DNA from: JBDSLU01 sp039916225 | GTDB taxonomy: Bacteria; Acidobacteriota; Vicinamibacteria; Vicinamibacterales; Vicinamibacteraceae | Length of the DNA: 8,789 nt | Direction: 5' to 3' | Assembly: GCA_039916225.1 (NCBI GenBank) | Contig: JBDSLU010000238.1 | Location: 1-8,789, forward strand | Part shown: positions 5,210 through 8,789 of the stretch, in pieces | Numbering within the stretch: position 1 is the first letter of the stretch | Layout of the letters: each line of letters begins with the position of its first letter | The notes under the pieces: model-generated | Database searches by the model: none | Told to the model about the DNA's origin: nothing | What the model saw: the letters and a program-made list of their open reading frames with translations, nothing else | Made by a program: the position numbers and the translations under genes

Positions 5210-6964
5210 ATGAGCGCGATCCGAGTGGCCTCCATCTCTCGCCCCTTCCTCGTGGTCGCTGCGGCCTTGGTGCTGTCGAGCGGCTGTAGCAGGCCCACGG
5301 CGGCCCCGACGCTGTCGGCCGCCGCACCTGCCGCCCAGGTGCGAACCTTCGACGTGGTGATTGCCAATGGCCGCGTGGTCGACGGCACCGGCGCGCCATG
5401 GTTCCGGGCCGACGTCGGCATCACCGGCGACCGCATCACCGCCATCGGCAATCTGTCCTCGGCCCGTGCCGCTACCCGCATCGACGCCACCGGTCAGGTG
5501 GTCGCGCCCGGCTTCATCGACCTGCTCGGCCAGTCCGAGTTCAACGTGCTCGTCGACTCGCGGGCCGCCAGCAAGATCACCCAGGGCATCACGACCGAGA
5601 TCACGGGCGAGGGCGTGTCGATCGCCCCTGTCGACGACAGGATGAAGGCCGACCGCAAGGCCAGCTACGACGCCTTCGGCATCACGCAGGACTGGCTGAC
5701 CCTCGACCAGTACTTCGCCCGGCTGGCGACGTCGACGACGGCGGTCAACATCGGGACGTTCGTGGGGTCTGGCGGGCTGCGCGACTACGTGGTGGGTAAG
5801 GACGACCGCGCCGCCACGGCCGCCGAGATGGCCAAGATGAAGGCGCTCGTGGCCGAAGCCATGGCCCAGGGCGCCCTGGGATTGAGCTCCTCCCTGCAGT
5901 ACATCCCCAACCGCTATTCGACCACCGACGAACTCGTCGAACTGGCCAAAGTGGCGGCCGAGCACGGCGGCATCTACATCACGCACCAGCGCTCGGAGGC
6001 CAACAGGATCTTCGAATCGATCGACGAGGTCCTGGCGATCGCCGAGCGCGCCGACATCCCGACCGAAATCTGGCACCTGAAGACGGCCTACAAGGCCAAC
6101 TGGGGCAAGATGACCGAGGTTCTGCGCCGCATCGAGGCAGCGCGGGCCAAGGGCCTGCGGGTGTCGGCCAATGTCGACCCCTACGACCGCGCGTCGAACG
6201 GCCTCGATGCGTGCCTGCCCGTCTGGGTGCGCGAAGGCGGCACGGAAGCCATGCTGAAGCGCCTGCAGGATCCCGACACTCGCGCCCGGGTCAAGCGGGA
6301 CATGGACGACCCCAATGCGCCGTTCGAGAACCAGTGGTTCGGGTCGGGCGGCCCCGCCGGCGTCATGCTCAGCTCAGTCCTCGATCCCGCGTTGCGCAAG
6401 TACGAGGGCATGTCCTTCGACGCCATCGGCACGGCGATGGGCAAGGATCCGCGCGATGCGGCGATCGACCTCGTCATCGCCGACAAGGCGGAATCGTCGG
6501 TCATCATCTCGATCATGCGCGAGAGCGACGTCATCGACGCGATGCGCACGCCGTGGGTGTCGTTCGACACCGACTCGGGCGCACGCGCCGAGGACGGACC
6601 GATGTCGGTCTCCAAGTCGCATCCGCGAGCCTGGGGCACGTTCACGCGCGTCCTGGGCAAGTACGTGCGGCAGGAGGGCGTGCTCACGCTCGAAGATGCC
6701 GTGCGCAAGATGACGTCACAGGCGGCGATTCGCGTCGGCATCACCGACCGGGGCCTGGTGCGGCCGGGCATGATGGCCGACCTGGTCGTCTTCGACCCGG
6801 CCACGGTGGCCGACGTGGCCACGTTCGAGCAGCCGAACCACTACTCCATCGGCGTCCGGCACGTCTTCGTCAACGGTCAGGCGGTCGTGGCCAACGGCGC
6901 CATCACGAAGGCGCGTCCGGGCCGGGCGCTGCGCGGTCCCGGCTACCAGGCGAAGGCGCGCTGA
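5210..6964 (+). CDS. N-acyl-D-amino-acid deacylase (D-aminoacylase) family amidohydrolase, putative lipoprotein
   Basis: This 584-residue protein belongs to the amidohydrolase superfamily, D-aminoacylase branch, whose members hydrolyse N-acyl-D-amino acids. The N-terminus is a signal peptide ending in LSSGC (Cys26), a slightly atypical lipobox, so the enzyme is probably envelope-anchored. The composite beta-sandwich start DVVIANGRVVDGTG (48-61) and PGFID (100-104) lead into the barrel. Retained active-site candidates are His259 in ITHQR, His289 in IWHLK, Asp455 in DTDSGA and the segment HPRAWGTF (471-478). The usual HxH after PGFID is replaced by LLGQSE, and the Cys of the usual GNCG is Glu134 in TGEG. 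Similar LGQSE proteins appear to form their own subfamily, as I recall. The C-terminal GMMADLVVFDP (520-530) and the VFVNG (552-556) segments are standard. ATG 5210 has no clear Shine-Dalgarno but gives the signal peptide. The last 62 bp overlap the DoxX-like gene on the other strand. Confidence 0.93.
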   Translation: MSAIRVASISRPFLVVAAALVLSSGCSRPTAAPTLSAAAPAAQVRTFDVVIANGRVVDGTGAPWFRADVGITGDRITAIGNLSSARAATRIDATGQVVAPGFIDLLGQSEFNVLVDSRAASKITQGITTEITGEGVSIAPVDDRMKADRKASYDAFGITQDWLTLDQYFARLATSTTAVNIGTFVGSGGLRDYVVGKDDRAATAAEMAKMKALVAEAMAQGALGLSSSLQYIPNRYSTTDELVELAKVAAEHGGIYITHQRSEANRIFESIDEVLAIAERADIPTEIWHLKTAYKANWGKMTEVLRRIEAARAKGLRVSANVDPYDRASNGLDACLPVWVREGGTEAMLKRLQDPDTRARVKRDMDDPNAPFENQWFGSGGPAGVMLSSVLDPALRKYEGMSFDAIGTAMGKDPRDAAIDLVIADKAESSVIISIMRESDVIDAMRTPWVSFDTDSGARAEDGPMSVSKSHPRAWGTFTRVLGKYVRQEGVLTLEDAVRKMTSQAAIRVGITDRGLVRPGMMADLVVFDPATVADVATFEQPNHYSIGVRHVFVNGQAVVANGAITKARPGRALRGPGYQAKAR

Positions 6965-7424
6965 CCCGGTCACGCCTCGATCGCGGCGGCTCGCGGTCGC
7001 GCAGCCATTCCCACGCGCCGGTGCTGTGCAGGGCCCAGGCGACCAGCGCCGGCTGGAAGAACAGACGCGCCAGCCGCTTGCCGTCGGTGTCGAGGCCGAA
7101 GGCCGACACCCCGTTGAGATACTGCGCGATGTTGCCGGGGAAGATGGCGACGAAGAACGCCGCCGTGGCCAGGCCGACGGGCACGCGACGCGTCGGCAGG
7201 GCGACCAGGCTGGCGCCGATGAGCAGTTCGGCGGCCCCGGACAGCAGGACGACCGCATCGTCCGACAGCGGCAGGGATCGCGGCACCTGGGCGATGAACT
7301 CGCGCCGGGCAAAGGTCAGGTGACTGATGCCGGTGAAGAGCAGCATCGCGCCGAGCGCCACCCGGGCCACGGTCCGCCCGGTCGACAGCGGACGAGCTGG
7401 TTCGAGCAGGGATGGGCGGGCCAT
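6903..7424 (-). CDS. DoxX-like family membrane protein
   Basis: The 173-residue product has four hydrophobic segments, about residues 18-34, 57-76, 82-98 and 121-134. It carries the pattern FPGNIAQYLNG (95-105), then LDTDGKRLARL (111-121) and QPALVAWAL (124-132), typical of DoxX/DoxD-like small membrane proteins. Some relatives are tied to redox balance or quinone-linked respiration, but most, including this one, have no defined role. I chose the ATG at 7422-7424; an in-frame GTG at 7455-7457 would add 11 residues of no membrane or family character, and neither start has a convincing ribosome site. The hydrophilic, Arg/Pro/Ser-rich tail after about residue 142 is encoded antisense to the last codons of the D-aminoacylase gene and may be a late-stop extension. 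Confidence 0.82.
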   Translation of the reverse strand: MARPSLLEPARPLSTGRTVARVALGAMLLFTGISHLTFARREFIAQVPRSLPLSDDAVVLLSGAAELLIGASLVALPTRRVPVGLATAAFFVAIFPGNIAQYLNGVSAFGLDTDGKRLARLFFQPALVAWALHSTGAWEWLRDREPPRSRRDRVSAPSPGSRDRAAPGPDAPS

Positions 7425-7544
7425 GGGCCAGTCTACTGCGCGGGTGCCACGGCCCACGGACGGGCAGGCCGCGATGGCTGTCCAGCCGAGATCGCTGGTA
7501 TCGTGCGGCCGGAACGTCCTGACCCCACAAGGAGACGAGAGTTC
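7425..7544. other. Divergent intergenic region between DoxX-like and TIM-barrel genes
   Basis: This gap of 120 bp should hold both promoters. On the plus side the only firm element is AAGGAG at 7529-7534, ten nt before the ATG at 7545. A short GGCT-N4-AGCC repeat lies near 7475-7486. No convincing -35/-10 pair was found on either strand. Confidence 0.5.
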
Positions 7545-8606
7545 ATGTCAATCACGAGACGCGAGTTCGGACGAGTAGCCCTGGCCAGCGCCCCCGCCGT
7601 CGGCGCGCTGCTGCGAGGCGACCTCGCCGCGGCGGTCGGCCAGGCTCAACCTTCGATGTCACGCTGGGCCGGCGTGCAGGTCGGGCTCAACGTGCCCTAC
7701 AGCCTCGGCACCGGCAACAACATCGCGGCCGAGGATCTGCTGAAGCGGGTCGTGGACGTCGGCGTGGGGGGCCTCGAGCTTCGGGCCCAGCCGGTCGAGC
7801 ACTTCCTCGGATCGCCGACCGTCCGCGCGGCGGGCGAGCTCGCCCAGGCGCGGGAAGCGGCCCGCGCGGCGGGAACGGCCGCGGCCGCGCCCACGCCCCA
7901 GCAGATGGCCGCCGGCGGCCAGGCTGGCCGGACGCAGACGCCCGAGCAGGTCGAAGCCGCTCGCAAGTTGGCGGCCGACGTACGGACGTGGCGGCTGGCG
8001 GCGCCGACCAGCAAGCTGAAAGAGCTTCGACAGATGTACCAGAAGGCCGGCGTGGTCATCGACATCCTGAAGGTCGACGACATCTACACGGTCTCGAACG
8101 AGGAAGTGGACTACTTCTTCCAGATGGCCCGCGATCTGGGCGCCCGAGCGATCTCGTCCGAACTGCCCACAGCGGCCGGGGACACGAAGCGCATCGGCGC
8201 GTTCGCCGACAAGCACAAGCTCTTCATGGCCTACCACCATCACGCCCAGGCCGGCGCGGCGACCTACGAGGCGCTCTTCAAGGAGGCGCGCTACAACGGC
8301 GCCAACATCGACATCGGCCACTGGACGGCCACCCACAACACGTCACCGCTGCCGTTCATCACCAAGTACGCCGATCGCATCCCCCACATCCACGTCAAGG
8401 ATCGCAAGCTCGGAACCAATGGCGGCGAGAACACGCCGTTCGGCCAGGGTGACACGCAGATTCGCCCGATCCTGCAGGCCATCCGCGACAACAAGTGGAG
8501 CATCCGGCCGATCATCGAGTTCGAGTACAAGGTCCCCGAGGGGTCCGATCGCGTGACCGAGATCAAGAAGTGCCTGGCCTACTGCCGGGAAGCGCTGATG
8601 CCCTGA
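7545..8606 (+). CDS. Tat-exported sugar phosphate isomerase/epimerase-like TIM-barrel protein
   Basis: The 353-residue product begins with a twin-arginine signal, TRREFGRVAL (4-13), and an Ala-rich hydrophobic stretch, so it is likely folded in the cytoplasm and exported. The rest is a xylose-isomerase-like (AP endonuclease family 2) TIM barrel. Putative metal ligands follow the usual Glu-Asp-His-Glu order: Glu206 (SSELPT), Asp256 with His259 (NIDIGHW), His283 (HIHVKD) and Glu325 (IIEFEY). A helical, Ala/Gln-rich insertion spans about residues 93-150 between early barrel strands. The ATG at 7545 follows AAGGAG with 10 nt spacing; the open frame extends upstream to 7026 but that part is antisense to the DoxX gene. 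Such secreted members are common in Acidobacteriota and Planctomycetota and are thought to act on sugars or their derivatives; the reaction here is unknown. Confidence 0.9.
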   Translation: MSITRREFGRVALASAPAVGALLRGDLAAAVGQAQPSMSRWAGVQVGLNVPYSLGTGNNIAAEDLLKRVVDVGVGGLELRAQPVEHFLGSPTVRAAGELAQAREAARAAGTAAAAPTPQQMAAGGQAGRTQTPEQVEAARKLAADVRTWRLAAPTSKLKELRQMYQKAGVVIDILKVDDIYTVSNEEVDYFFQMARDLGARAISSELPTAAGDTKRIGAFADKHKLFMAYHHHAQAGAATYEALFKEARYNGANIDIGHWTATHNTSPLPFITKYADRIPHIHVKDRKLGTNGGENTPFGQGDTQIRPILQAIRDNKWSIRPIIEFEYKVPEGSDRVTEIKKCLAYCREALMP

Positions 8607-8628
8607 CCCTCGGCATTCGTGAAAGCTG

Positions 8629-8789
8629 CTAGGCGCCCGACACCTCGCTGACGAAACCGGCGACGTATCGCTGGATCTGGTCCGCTGGCAGGTCGTAGCG
8701 GGCGCGGGAGTCGGGCTGGCCGAGATTCCCGCTGATGACGAAGGCGCGCAGCCCCGCCTGGGCCAGGCCCTTCGCCTGGGCGACGTGGA
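8629..8789 (-). CDS. C-terminal end of an unidentified protein (start beyond window)
   Basis: On the minus strand a frame enters from the right edge and ends at a TAG (8629-8631). It encodes about 52 residues including AGLRAFVISGNLGQP and RYDLPADQIQRYVAGF. The composition looks like real protein: a likely beta-strand (RAFVIS), a Gly-containing turn and a closing amphipathic helix. I do not recognise the family. It converges on the TIM-barrel gene with 22 bp between stop codons and no terminator-like hairpin in that gap. Confidence 0.55.
   Translation of the reverse strand, partial: HVAQAKGLAQAGLRAFVISGNLGQPDSRARYDLPADQIQRYVAGFVSEVSGA

Noticed and set aside
5201..6076. Minus-strand 291-residue frame opposite the D-aminoacylase
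   Set aside because: It is antisense to a well-supported enzyme, and its repeated Gly/Arg/Asp/His/Val composition is typical of shadow frames.
7026..7544. Upstream extension of the TIM-barrel frame to 7026
   Set aside because: The extra residues are antisense to the DoxX-like gene, and a good ribosome site plus twin-arginine signal mark the start at 7545.

Overview
The window is GC-rich (roughly two-thirds G+C by eye) bacterial chromosomal DNA with densely packed protein genes. It holds no RNA genes, insertion sequences or CRISPR arrays that I can see. The mix is a MoxR ATPase paired with a membrane/coiled-coil protein, a secreted CubicO-type serine hydrolase, a lipoprotein-type D-aminoacylase and a Tat-exported sugar-isomerase-like TIM barrel. 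Together with the codon bias, this resembles soil Acidobacteriota of the Vicinamibacteria type. That placement is inference from gene style; no marker gene is present.

Layout. On the minus strand from 2332 down to 3 lies a two-gene unit: a membrane-anchored coiled-coil protein (995-2332), then a MoxR-type AAA+ ATPase (starts at 986, runs off the left edge). Upstream of it is an AT-rich promoter-like island with two inverted repeats (2340-2373). A secreted class C beta-lactamase-like serine hydrolase (2430-3608, minus) comes next. A ~310-bp divergent region (3609-3921) with a perfect 17-nt palindrome separates it from a plus-strand run: EamA-type transporter (3922-4758), small low-affinity iron permease-family protein (4810-5199) and D-aminoacylase-family amidohydrolase (5210-6964). 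A DoxX-like membrane protein on the minus strand (6903-7424) overlaps the amidohydrolase tail to tail by 62 bp. It diverges across a 120-bp gap from a Tat-signal xylose-isomerase-like TIM-barrel protein (7545-8606). The C-terminal end of an unidentified minus-strand gene (8629 onward) fills the right edge.

How they may work together. The MoxR pair looks like the start of an envelope-biogenesis/chaperone operon whose later genes (commonly DUF58, VWA and transglutaminase proteins) would lie left of the window. The serine hydrolase, D-aminoacylase and EamA exporter could together process D-amino-acid-containing peptides or N-acyl amino acids, but this rests only on adjacency. I see no convincing new defence or mobile system. 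The most unusual items are the D-aminoacylase paralogue whose usual metal ligands are replaced, the operator-like repeats, and the start-codon problem of the EamA gene.
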